From contig DHWI01000128.1 in assembly GCA_002413095.1 (NCBI GenBank), positions 12,557-20,011 of the forward strand: DNA of 7,455 nt, written 5' to 3'. A model generated the notes under the pieces. The model was not told the origin of the DNA, did no database searches, and saw nothing but the letters and a program-made list of their open reading frames with translations. Made by a program: the position numbers and the translations under genes. Positions 1 to 5,284 of the stretch are shown here, in pieces. This stretch comes from Thermoleophilia bacterium UBA5186 (GTDB lineage: Bacteria; Actinomycetota; Thermoleophilia; Gaiellales; Gaiellaceae). Position 1 is the first letter of the stretch, and each line of letters begins with the position of its first letter.

Positions 1-74
1 GTCTTCGGCGCGTCCTCGTCGTGGAGCTCGAGCTCCATCGCACCGTGGTTGGTGTGGAGGGTCGCCTTGCTCAT
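1..74 (-). CDS. Peptidyl-prolyl cis-trans isomerase, cyclophilin type (N-terminal fragment)
   Basis: This is the 5' end of a minus-strand gene whose ATG is at 74-72; it continues past the left edge. The 24 visible codons read MSKATLHTNHGAMELELHDE followed by DAPK. This matches the opening beta strands of small bacterial cyclophilins (an 'A.L.TN.G.i.leL....APkTV.NF' pattern), enzymes that catalyse cis-trans isomerisation of Xaa-Pro bonds during protein folding. No signal peptide is visible, so a cytoplasmic form is likely. The start overlaps the stop of the upstream 97-codon gene in an ATGA (71-74), which suggests translational coupling. The active-site Arg and the Phe/Trp residues lie outside the window, so activity cannot be judged. 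The family call is from the N-terminal pattern only. Confidence 0.8.
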   Translation of the reverse strand, partial: MSKATLHTNHGAMELELHDEDAPK

Positions 75-364
75 CGCAGCTCGTCCGCCAGAGGCTCGAT
101 CGCGCCGGCCGTGGGTTCTAGAGACCCGCCCTCGAGGCCGCCGACGATCTCTCGCGCGAGCTGTCGCGCCTCGCTGTCCTGATCCGCGTCGAGCACGGTG
201 TTGACCGCCGCGAGCACCTCGCCGCCGCTGCGCAGCTCCACGTCGACCGTGTCCATGTCCTTCTTCGGGATGTACGGGTCGTCGGGGACGCCGACGAACA
301 CGTCGACGATGCGCCCGTCCGGCAGCGTCGCCGTCACGTTCACGGGTACTCCGCGCAGGCTCAC
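71..364 (-). CDS. Hypothetical 97-residue protein upstream of cyclophilin
   Basis: Unrecognised small soluble protein. The N-terminal half (residues about 7-50) looks beta-rich with the pattern NVTATLPDGRIVDVFVGVPD; the C-terminal half (about 55-97) is an acidic helical stretch (DADQDSEARQLAREIVGGLE). There is no signal peptide, membrane segment or cysteine. The chosen start is GTG at 364-362. It has no Shine-Dalgarno, but TAGGCT (371-376, minus) sits exactly 6 nt upstream, as expected of a leaderless mRNA. An internal GTG seven codons in is an alternative. The stop overlaps the start of the cyclophilin gene in ATGA, so the two are almost certainly one operon. Coding status is supported by the overlap and by frame-consistent codon use; function is unknown. 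Confidence 0.7.
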   Translation of the reverse strand: MSLRGVPVNVTATLPDGRIVDVFVGVPDDPYIPKKDMDTVDVELRSGGEVLAAVNTVLDADQDSEARQLAREIVGGLEGGSLEPTAGAIEPLADELR

Positions 365-370
365 GGCCGC

Positions 371-376
371 AGCCTA
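371..376 (-). promoter_or_regulatory. Candidate -10 box (TAGGCT) for a leaderless transcript
   Basis: Read on the minus strand, TAGGCT matches the TANNNT actinobacterial -10 pattern. It is separated by 6 nt from the GTG of the 97-codon gene, so transcription would begin at or next to the start codon. No good -35 is visible. The same box-to-start distance is seen at the cupin gene (5689-5694). Confidence 0.4.
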
Positions 377-407
377 GCCGTCCGGCCCCGACATGAAACT
401 CTGATAC

Positions 408-1496
408 GTGAAGGAGATAGTCGTCCGCTTCCGCTGGAGGACGATCTTCGCCGTGCTGACGGCGGTGCTGGTCGTCGCACTTCTCCTGCACATCATGTCG
501 GTCGCGCGGCAGGTGCTCGTCTGGATGCTGATCGCGGTCTTCCTGTCGATGGCGATCAATCCCGCGGTGGACTGGCTGCAGCGGCGCTGGATCAAGAGCC
601 GGACGGTCGCGGTGATCCTCGCGATGCTCGGCGTGCTGCTCGGGATCGTGGCGATCGGCGCCCTGTTCATTCCGACGCTCATCGACCAGGTGAACAACTT
701 CGCGAACGCGCTCCCCGGCTACGTCCACGACGTCACGGCGGGCCGCGGCCGGCTCGGCTTTCTCGAGCGAAAGTACCAGGTGGTGGAGCGCATCCAGCAC
801 GCCGTCAAGGGCGGGGGCGCGGCGAAGCTGTTCGGCTTCTCGGGGATCGCGCTCGCGGTGACCAAGGGAATCATCACCTTCATCGTCGGGACCGTGACCG
901 TGACCTTCCTGACGCTGTTCATGCTTCTGGAAGGCCCGAGCTGGATCGAGCGGGCCTTCACGCTCGTGCCGGAGCGCTCACGCCCGCGCTGGAGGAGCGT
1001 CGGGCACGACATCTACAAGACCGTCGGCGGCTACGTGACCGGCAACCTGCTGATCAGCCTGATCGCGGGGGCCTCCACGACGATCGTGCTGCTGGTCATG
1101 GGCGTCCCGTACGCCGTAGCGCTCGGTCTGGTTGTCGCGATCCTCGACCTCATCCCGCTCGCCGGAGCCACCATTGCGGCGGTGATCGTCGGAATCGTCG
1201 CCTTCCTGCACGGGATCCCGGCGGGGATCGTCGTCGTGACGTTCTTCATCCTCTACCAGCAGCTCGAGAACCACATCCTGCAGCCGCTGGTCTACGGGCG
1301 GACGGTGCAGCTCTCCCCGCTCGTCGTCCTCATGTCGGTGCTGATCGGCTCACAGGTGGCCGGCGTGCTCGGGGCGCTCGCGGCGATTCCGGTGGCAGGC
1401 GCGATCCAGGTGATCGTGCGCGACTGGTTCGCGTACCGAAAGCCGAGCGCGGGGACCGACGAGGTACCGCCGGCGCCTATTCCTGGCGAGACCTAG
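408..1496 (+). CDS. AI-2E family transporter (PF01594-type membrane protein)
   Basis: Polytopic inner-membrane protein of 362 residues, the usual length for the AI-2E/PerM/YdiK family, whose members have been implicated in autoinducer-2 export or ion/proton antiport; the substrate here cannot be inferred. Hydrophobic segments lie at about residues 12-32, 34-50, 66-92, 146-175, 212-235, 238-268, 270-288 and 303-340. The C-terminal family signature is clear: ENHILQPLVYGRTVQLSPL followed by a Gly/Ala-rich segment with GALAAIPVAG. A short Pro-rich polar tail ends the protein. The GTG start at 408 has no Shine-Dalgarno; an AAGGAG lies just inside the ORF (411-416), so the true start is uncertain, though little room exists upstream because the divergent gene begins at 364. 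The stop TAG is shared in a CTAG palindrome with the convergent CAP gene. Confidence 0.9.
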   Translation: MKEIVVRFRWRTIFAVLTAVLVVALLLHIMSVARQVLVWMLIAVFLSMAINPAVDWLQRRWIKSRTVAVILAMLGVLLGIVAIGALFIPTLIDQVNNFANALPGYVHDVTAGRGRLGFLERKYQVVERIQHAVKGGGAAKLFGFSGIALAVTKGIITFIVGTVTVTFLTLFMLLEGPSWIERAFTLVPERSRPRWRSVGHDIYKTVGGYVTGNLLISLIAGASTTIVLLVMGVPYAVALGLVVAILDLIPLAGATIAAVIVGIVAFLHGIPAGIVVVTFFILYQQLENHILQPLVYGRTVQLSPLVVLMSVLIGSQVAGVLGALAAIPVAGAIQVIVRDWFAYRKPSAGTDEVPPAPIPGET

Positions 1497-2050
1497 CGGC
1501 GGACGCCGAAATCGGCCGTCACGATTGTGACGTCGAGGCCCTGGAAGGCGCCGGGAGCCGCCTGGACGTGGATCGCCGCGAGGCCGATCTCGCGCCAGTT
1601 CTTGCTGAGGAGGTTCGCGCGGTGCTCCGGGCTTTTCATCCACATGTCGAGCGCCTGAGAGGCGTCGACGTCGGGGGACGACCAGAGGAGGTTCTCGCCG
1701 ACCGACCAGTAGCGGTAGTTCCGGTCGGTGTAGTAGCGCCGGATGCGCTTCCAGAAGGCGGTGCCGTCCGAGGAGTTGTGGCCGAAAAAGCCCTTTGCAC
1801 CCATGGACTGCGACTGCTCGCGGGCCGCCGCCGAGAGACGGATCGAGAGCTTGAGCACGCGCAGTCCATGCTGGGCGCGGATCTGGTTGACGTTCGCAAG
1901 CACAGCGGCCTCGAGAGCGCTGACGCCGCTCGAAGCGCTGGTCGGCCCGTCGTTTCGCGCCGAGGCGGTCGCCGTCAGCGAGACCGCCGAGAGCGCCACG
2001 GCGAGCAGAGTGAAGATGGTCTTGCGAACCCCGAACATCCCCACTGACAT
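1493..2050 (-). CDS. Secreted CAP/SCP-domain protein (YkwD-like)
   Basis: A 185-residue exported protein of the CAP superfamily (cysteine-rich secretory/antigen 5/PR-1). Bacterial YkwD-type members are extracellular or cell-wall associated and mostly of unknown activity. Residues 1-31 form a signal peptide (basic FGVRK, then a hydrophobic core, predicted cut after ATASA). The CAP domain spans about 45-183: LANVNQIRAQHGL (helix 1), GFFGHNSSDGT with His91, GENLLW with Glu119, then W..SPEHRANLL with His143 and EIGLA with Glu154, i.e. the conserved His/Glu positions of the CAP cavity. No cysteines are seen in the mature part, so it is not a disulfide-rich CRISP. The ATG at 2050 has GAGGG 7 nt upstream (2058-2062), which favours it over the internal ATG at 2038. 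It lies downstream of tRNA-Arg on the same strand and is convergent with the AI-2E gene. Confidence 0.9.
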   Translation of the reverse strand: MSVGMFGVRKTIFTLLAVALSAVSLTATASARNDGPTSASSGVSALEAAVLANVNQIRAQHGLRVLKLSIRLSAAAREQSQSMGAKGFFGHNSSDGTAFWKRIRRYYTDRNYRYWSVGENLLWSSPDVDASQALDMWMKSPEHRANLLSKNWREIGLAAIHVQAAPGAFQGLDVTIVTADFGVRR

Positions 2051-2125
2051 CGGCCGACCCTCGCGGCCGGTCCATCACTCGAACGAGGTAGCGGGCACCC
2101 CGAGATCGCGCTTTTCTAAAGGACA

Positions 2126-2198
2126 TGCGCCCGGGAGGATTCGAACCTCCGACCAACGGCTTAGAAGGCCGTCGCTCTGTCCACTGAGCTACGGGCGC
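2126..2198 (-). tRNA. tRNA-Arg (anticodon TCT)
   Basis: A complete 73-nt cloverleaf on the minus strand: acceptor GCGCCCG/CGGGCGC (7 perfect pairs), T8-A9, D arm GCTC/GAGC, anticodon stem ACGGC/GCCGT around loop CTTCTAA (anticodon TCT, reading AGA/AGG), T arm GGAGG-TTCGAAT-CCTCC, discriminator A at 2126. CCA is not encoded. It sits between two secreted-protein genes on the same strand, 24 nt downstream of the 325-codon gene. Confidence 0.97.
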
Positions 2199-2207
2199 GC
2201 AGGGGAG

Positions 2208-2235
2208 AGCGTAGCCCGCCCGCTAGTGCTGTCTA
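2208..2235 (-). promoter_or_regulatory. Candidate promoter of tRNA-Arg(TCT)
   Basis: On the minus strand a TAGACA (2230-2235, 5 of 6 matches to TTGACA) is followed after 16 nt by TACGCT (2208-2213). This predicts transcription starting a few nt before the mature tRNA 5' end (2198). The -35 box lies inside the last codons of the upstream 325-codon gene. The identical -10 TACGCT precedes tRNA-Leu. Confidence 0.5.
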
Positions 2236-3200
2236 CAGAGCTTGTCGCCGTTCAGGATCGAGTCGAGCACGCCGTTCATCTGCTGCTCGTATGCGACGTC
2301 CTCGGGATTCCGGCGGTCGTAGTCGTGCAGGCCGTTCCCGACCCACATCACGTCCGGCGTCACGCCCGGGCCCTCGACGGTGATCCGGTACTTCTCGCCG
2401 TTGCCCGGTCCGCGCATACCGCCGTTGTAGCCGGGGGGAGCGATGTAGCCGCCTTTGAACGGGTTGAACGTGTAGAAGCCGTAGCAGAAGACACCCGTCG
2501 GATTGTGGGCGACGAAGGAGTTCTCGCGCCGCCAGCCCGACCCGTACGCCGAGTTGAACGTGTCGAGGTAGAGCAGGCGTCCGTAGCGGTCCGTCGGCGC
2601 GCCGACGCTCGTCGTGCCGTACCCGTAGACCGGCTGCCCACCGTAGCTCAGGCGTCCGAAGAGGTCGTGGAAGCGCCCGCTGTAGATCCAGTCCGTCCAG
2701 ACCTCGAGCTTCGCGAGCGGGCCTGTCCAGTGGGAGAGGTGGAGCTCCCAGGCTGAGAGCTGCGGCGTCCAGGGCGAGAAGCCGAGGTCCGGCAACGGCG
2801 TCTGCCAGCTCTGCAGCGCCCAGTACGAGCCGTCCGGTGCCTTGCAGGCCGCGACCAGCCAGGCGAGGCCCGGCCCGTCGTAGGCCCGGCACGAGTTCTT
2901 GAACGTTTTCCAGTACGTCTTGTGGTACTTGCCCCAGCCGCCCGAGTAGTCGAGCCTGAAGTGCACCTGCGGCGTGCTCGACGCTGGGTTCGGGTACCGC
3001 GCGTTCAGTGCGCCCCAGACGAGCACCTTGCGCGCCCGGCCGGCGGCGCTGTACGAGACGAGCGCTTCGCCCTTGCGATTGACCTGGAGCCGGACGTTCT
3101 GGGCGTTGCGATCGATCAGGTTCGACGCGCCTGCGCCTAGGGGGAGGGCGAGGGCGGCGACGAGTACGCCGAGAAGCGCGAGAAGTTTCGGGTTGGCCAC
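2223..3200 (-). CDS. Secreted Trp/Tyr-rich protein of unknown function
   Basis: A 325-residue protein with a clear signal peptide (residues 1-25: NPK, hydrophobic LLALLGVLVAALALPLG, cut after AGA). I do not recognise a named domain. The mature part is unusually aromatic, with 13 Trp (e.g. at 62, 89, 97, 114, 127, 132, 144, 151, 158, 168, 171, 223, 286) and many Tyr, Gly and Pro. It contains only four Cys (104, 119, 239, 322), compatible with two disulfides. Distinctive blocks are SYWALQSWQTPLPDLGF (125-141), SAWELHLSHWTGPLAKLEVW (149-168) and TPDVMWVGNGLHDYD (281-295). No membrane anchor or sortase motif is present, so it is likely a free exported or wall-associated protein. The GTG start at 3200-3198 has AAGGA 5 nt upstream (3206-3210). 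Its 3' end carries the putative -35 of tRNA-Arg. I suspect a lineage-restricted family of Thermoleophilia, but could not test this. Confidence 0.8.
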   Translation of the reverse strand: MANPKLLALLGVLVAALALPLGAGASNLIDRNAQNVRLQVNRKGEALVSYSAAGRARKVLVWGALNARYPNPASSTPQVHFRLDYSGGWGKYHKTYWKTFKNSCRAYDGPGLAWLVAACKAPDGSYWALQSWQTPLPDLGFSPWTPQLSAWELHLSHWTGPLAKLEVWTDWIYSGRFHDLFGRLSYGGQPVYGYGTTSVGAPTDRYGRLLYLDTFNSAYGSGWRRENSFVAHNPTGVFCYGFYTFNPFKGGYIAPPGYNGGMRGPGNGEKYRITVEGPGVTPDVMWVGNGLHDYDRRNPEDVAYEQQMNGVLDSILNGDKLCRQH

Positions 3201-3353
3201 AGGGATCCTTGTGTCGCGGGTGCGGGTGACACCCTCAAAGTCGGCAGATCCAGGGCGGACTTGATCCCCATTACGCGGCGTTTACCGGGTCTGTCGCGTC
3301 TTCGAATCGGTCCCGCGAAACAACCTCGACGACACGCCGGTGAGGTGATTGCC

Positions 3354-3450
3354 GCGGATGCGGGCTTTGCCCGCGTCCGCTCGCTGCGGCTGTCACCAGA
3401 GAGTCAAAACCCACGGAAGTTGAGGCCGAAGGCCGACTTCCGTGGGGTGA
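3354..3450. repeat. Paired-hairpin module, copy 1
   Basis: Two stem-loops 29 nt apart. Hairpin A (3354-3380): 12 bp, GCGGATGCGGGC / GCCCGCGTCCGC, loop TTT, with one T·G pair (3359·3375). Hairpin B (3410-3446): 11 bp, CCCACGGAAGT / ACTTCCGTGGG, around a 15-nt loop TGAGGCCGAAGGCCG that can itself pair as GGCC-GAA-GGCC. The module ends in GGTGA exactly at the 3' end of tRNA-His (3451). Copy 2 is at 4469-4567 in the same orientation. Nothing resembling a coding sequence is seen here. This element accounts for most of the 250-nt gap 3201-3450; the remainder (3211-3338) shows no recognisable feature. Confidence 0.85.
3406..3446 (-). terminator. Intrinsic terminator candidate for tRNA-His (hairpin B of copy 1)
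   Basis: Read on the minus strand, tRNA-His ends at 3451. Four nt later begins the 11-bp perfect stem (3446-3436 pairing with 3420-3410), followed directly by TTTT (3409-3406). A strong stem plus a short T-run immediately 3' of a tRNA is a credible Rho-independent terminator, although the loop is large and the T-run short. Confidence 0.55.
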
Positions 3451-3524
3451 GGTGGCGGACGGGGCTCGAACCCGCGACCACCGGGACCACAACCCGGGGC
3501 TCTACCAACTGAGCTACCGCCACC
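3451..3524 (-). tRNA. tRNA-His (anticodon GTG)
   Basis: Minus-strand cloverleaf: acceptor GTGGCGG/CCGCCAC with the extra G-1 encoded at 3524 facing discriminator C73 at 3451, the identity element of tRNA-His; D arm GCTC/GAGC; anticodon loop TTGTGGT (anticodon GTG); T arm GCGGG-TTCGAGC-CCCGT. No encoded CCA. It is divergent from the D-2-hydroxyacid dehydrogenase, with only 25 nt between them. Confidence 0.97.
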
Positions 3525-3535
3525 GCGGAACGGCA

Positions 3536-3541
3536 AGGATA
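3536..3541 (-). promoter_or_regulatory. Candidate -10 box (TATCCT) of tRNA-His
   Basis: On the minus strand TATCCT matches TANNNT and lies 11 nt upstream of tRNA-His, giving a leader of about 5 nt. Any -35 must lie inside the first codons of the divergent dehydrogenase gene; no good match is visible. The box overlaps the dehydrogenase's AAGGA ribosome binding site on the other strand. Confidence 0.4.
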
Positions 3542-3549
3542 GCGGCGGC

Positions 3550-4461
3550 ATGCACGTGCTAGCGGTCCGCCGATTCCCCGGCCCGGCTTGGGACGAGCTG
3601 AGAGACGTTGACTACCTGGATGGACCGCTTGTCGAGCCGCGGCCGGGCGCGGAGGTGCTTGCAACGGTCGCATCCGTCAGCGCGGAGACTCTCGATCTCC
3701 TCCCGGACCTTCGTCTGGTCGCCAACTACGGCGTTGGCTACGACGGAATCGATGTGGCGGCGTGCCAGGCACGGGGCGTGGCCGTCACGAACACGCCCGG
3801 CGTGCTCGACGCCGCGACCGCGGATCTGGCGTTCGCACTGATCCTCGCGGTCCGCAGGCGGGTGGTCGAAGGAGACCGTTACGTCCGCGAGCGGAGATGG
3901 GGGAGCGGCTGGGCGGAGCCGTTCCTGCTCGGAGGCGAGGTCTCGGGAGCGACGATCGGCATCGTCGGCCTCGGCCGGATCGGCCAGGCGGTAGCGCGCC
4001 GGGCGGGCGGGTTCGATCTGAGAATCCTCTATGCACAGCGCCACGGGTCGGAAGCCGAAGCCGACCTCGGCGCGGAACGGCGAGAGCTCGACGAGCTGCT
4101 CGCCGAGGCAGACATCGTGACGCTGCACGTCCCGCTCACCGACGAGACCGGCGAGCTGATCGACGCCCGCCGGCTCGCCCTCTTGCGCGACGGGGCGTGC
4201 CTCATCAACACGTCTCGCGGCGCGATCGTCGAGGAACGCGCACTAGTGCATGAGCTCGTCTCGGGCCGGATCCACGCAGGCCTGGACGTCTATGCCGACG
4301 AGCCGAACGTCCCGCCGGAGCTGCTCGACCTCCCGAACGTCGTCCTCACGCCGCACATCGGCAGCGCAACCGGCGGCACCCGCGAAGCGATGACGCGCGT
4401 AATGGTCGACAACATCCTGGCCCTCGAACAAGGTGACGATCTCCCGAACCGGGTCGCATAG
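3550..4461 (+). CDS. D-isomer-specific 2-hydroxyacid dehydrogenase (glyoxylate/hydroxypyruvate reductase type)
   Basis: Cytoplasmic oxidoreductase of 303 residues, slightly short for the family (about 310-330), reducing 2-keto acids such as glyoxylate or hydroxypyruvate to D-2-hydroxy acids. The N-terminal substrate-binding part has VANYGVGYDGIDVAACQARG (57-76) and VTNTPGVLDAATADLAFAL (79-97). The Rossmann motif is GLGRIGQAVARR (140-151; GxGxxG at 140-145). The catalytic triad is visible as Arg223 in NTSRGAIV, Glu251 in DVYADEP and His269 in LTPHIGSA. The strand after the glycine loop reads ILYAQRHG with no acidic residue, which favours NADP(H) over NAD(H); this is inference. The ATG at 3550 has AAGGA (3535-3539) 10 nt upstream. 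It stands alone between two tRNA genes. The exact substrate cannot be told from sequence. Confidence 0.92.
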   Translation: MHVLAVRRFPGPAWDELRDVDYLDGPLVEPRPGAEVLATVASVSAETLDLLPDLRLVANYGVGYDGIDVAACQARGVAVTNTPGVLDAATADLAFALILAVRRRVVEGDRYVRERRWGSGWAEPFLLGGEVSGATIGIVGLGRIGQAVARRAGGFDLRILYAQRHGSEAEADLGAERRELDELLAEADIVTLHVPLTDETGELIDARRLALLRDGACLINTSRGAIVEERALVHELVSGRIHAGLDVYADEPNVPPELLDLPNVVLTPHIGSATGGTREAMTRVMVDNILALEQGDDLPNRVA

Positions 4462-4462
4462 G

Positions 4463-4512
4463 GCGGCTGCGAATGCGGGCTTCGCCCGCGTTCGCCCGCA
4501 ACCGCTGTTTTT
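4463..4512 (+). terminator. Intrinsic terminator candidate for the dehydrogenase (hairpin A of copy 2)
   Basis: Directly after the TAG at 4459-4461 comes the 12-bp stem 4469-4480/4484-4495. An outer GCGG (4463-4466)/CCGC (4502-4505) pair set encloses it, and a TTTTT (4508-4512) follows. This fits a Rho-independent terminator, although 2 nt separate the outer stem from the T-run and the outer stem contains unpaired bases. Confidence 0.5.
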
Positions 4513-4567
4513 GCGCTAGAACCACTCCGAACGAAGTTGAGGCCGAAGGCCGACTTCGTTCGGGTGA
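4469..4567. repeat. Paired-hairpin module, copy 2
   Basis: Hairpin A (4469-4495): 12 bp, GCGAATGCGGGC / GCCCGCGTTCGC, loop TTC, with the same T·G pair as copy 1 (4474·4490). Hairpin B (4527-4563): 11 bp, CCGAACGAAGT / ACTTCGTTCGG, with a 15-nt loop identical to copy 1. The A-B spacer is 31 nt against 29 in copy 1, and its sequence is not conserved. The module ends in GGTGA directly before the first base of tRNA-Arg(TCG) at 4568. The core GAAGT-loop-ACTTC (4533-4557) is identical over 25 nt to 3416-3440. Confidence 0.85.
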
Positions 4568-4639
4568 GGCCCCGTAGCTCAGCGGATAGAGCGGCGGACT
4601 TCGAATCCGCGCGCGGAGGTTCGATTCCTCCCGGGGCCA
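4568..4639 (+). tRNA. tRNA-Arg (anticodon TCG)
   Basis: Plus-strand cloverleaf of 72 nt: acceptor GGCCCCG/CGGGGCC, T8-A9, D arm GCTC/GAGC, anticodon stem GCGGA/TCCGC around CTTCGAA (anticodon TCG), T arm GGAGG-TTCGATT-CCTCC, discriminator A at 4639. CCA is not encoded. Hairpin B of the repeat module ends 4 nt before it. No TACGCT-type -10 box is seen at the usual distance, unlike the Arg(TCT) and Leu genes. Confidence 0.97.
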
Positions 4640-4669
4640 TCGGTCGAGGCCTTCCAAGGAGATACGGCC

Positions 4670-4696
4670 GGCGCAGGGGCCCCCGGGCCCCGCGCC
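4670..4696. terminator. GC-rich palindrome between convergent genes
   Basis: GGCGC-A-GGGGCCC-CC-GGGCCCC-GCGCC forms a 12-bp stem with one bulged A. It lies between the end of tRNA-Arg(TCG) (plus) and the stop of the 104-codon gene (minus), so it could end both transcripts. There is no T-run on either side; a factor-dependent or T-less terminator is the most that can be claimed. Confidence 0.4.
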
Positions 4697-4709
4697 GACC
4701 CGGTGCGTC

Positions 4710-5024
4710 TTAGACGCTGACCGGGACGCCGTTCTTGTGGACGAGCACGTTGCCGCTCGTGATCTTCGGTGCGTTCGGCAGCACCGTCTCGAGCTTCTCC
4801 TCGCGAAGCCACTCGGAGACGACGCGGGTCGACTCGCTGCCCTGGTCGGCAGTCTCGAAGATGCCGAACGAGCTCATGACGCCGTGGTCGGCACCGATGA
4901 GCGTGTAGCTCTTGAAGCCGGGAAGCTTGGTCAGCTTCGGCACGAGAGTCTCGTTGACCTTGCGATTGAGCTCGTCGATGCGGTTCGTGTCCACACCTTC
5001 GTAACGCCTGATAGTCGCGAACAT
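4710..5024 (-). CDS. Small ABM-like (dimeric alpha/beta-barrel) protein
   Basis: A 104-residue soluble protein with no signal peptide or cysteine. The order of predicted elements (strand MFATIRRYEG, long helix about 13-31, LPGFKSYTLIGADHGVMSSF giving two strands at about 35-56, helix STRVVSEWLREEKLE, final strand GNVLVHK) is that of the ferredoxin-like dimeric alpha/beta-barrel fold. That fold is found in antibiotic-biosynthesis monooxygenases (ABM), EthD and related small proteins. A specific activity cannot be assigned; such proteins may be cofactor-free monooxygenases or simply ligand binders. The ATG at 5024 is preceded by AGGAG 8 nt upstream (5033-5037), a good ribosome binding site. The gene is a single unit converging on tRNA-Arg(TCG). 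Confidence 0.75.
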   Translation of the reverse strand: MFATIRRYEGVDTNRIDELNRKVNETLVPKLTKLPGFKSYTLIGADHGVMSSFGIFETADQGSESTRVVSEWLREEKLETVLPNAPKITSGNVLVHKNGVPVSV

Positions 5025-5056
5025 ATGTATTGCTCCTAACGCATTCGTTCAGGGCA

Positions 5057-5076
5057 GAGATCCCAGTGGAGATCCC
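5057..5076. repeat. Short direct repeat GAGATCCC upstream of the ABM-like gene
   Basis: GAGATCCC occurs at 5057-5064 and 5069-5076, separated by AGTG (12-nt period, about one helical turn). It lies 33-52 nt upstream of the start codon at 5024, within the 166-nt gap 5025-5190 that must hold this gene's promoter. The position is compatible with a regulator site, but no regulator is implied. I see no other feature in that gap. Confidence 0.35.
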
Positions 5077-5190
5077 TGCGGCGCGGGCCGTGATGAGACA
5101 GTCGAGGAGATCGTGCGGGCCCCAACTTCACTTGCTAGGCCGACGCGCAGAACCACCATAGCCGCGATCCGCAGCCACCGCGGACCTTTA

Positions 5191-5274
5191 TGCGGGTGAG
5201 AGGACTTGAACCTCCAAGGGCCTTAGCCCACCGGGTCCTAAACCCGGCGCGTCTGCCAGTTCCGCCACACCCGC
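5191..5274 (-). tRNA. tRNA-Leu (anticodon TAG)
   Basis: Minus-strand class II tRNA of 84 nt: acceptor GCGGGTG/CACCCGC, anticodon stem CCGGG/CCCGG with loop TTTAGGA (anticodon TAG, reading CUN), an extra variable arm GGGC-TAAG-GCCC typical of tRNA-Leu, T arm GGAGG-TTCAAGT-CCTCT, discriminator A at 5191. CCA is not encoded. A weak 5-bp stem-loop (5168-5184) lies in the trailer without a T-run. Confidence 0.97.
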
Positions 5275-5284
5275 TCGGGACTGA

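Noticed and set aside
402..407. TGATAC as -10 box of the AI-2E gene
   Set aside because: It abuts the GTG directly, so transcription would start after the start codon. Either the promoter is elsewhere or the start codon is later; not enough support to annotate.
1743..2756. Long plus-strand open frame (337 codons)
   Set aside because: It runs antisense through the CAP gene, tRNA-Arg and the secreted protein gene, all well supported on the minus strand. Its translation has no family features and crosses a tRNA.
3762..4253. Overlapping plus-strand frames inside the dehydrogenase
   Set aside because: They are arginine-rich frame shadows, while the dehydrogenase frame carries every expected motif.
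3354..4567. CRISPR-like repeats
   Set aside because: There are only two copies more than 1.1 kb apart, with internal hairpins and no spacer array; no cas gene is present.
4568..4720. Integration site of a mobile element at tRNA-Arg(TCG)
   Set aside because: No integrase, no direct repeat of the tRNA 3' end and no foreign-looking genes are present in the window; the downstream genes look native.
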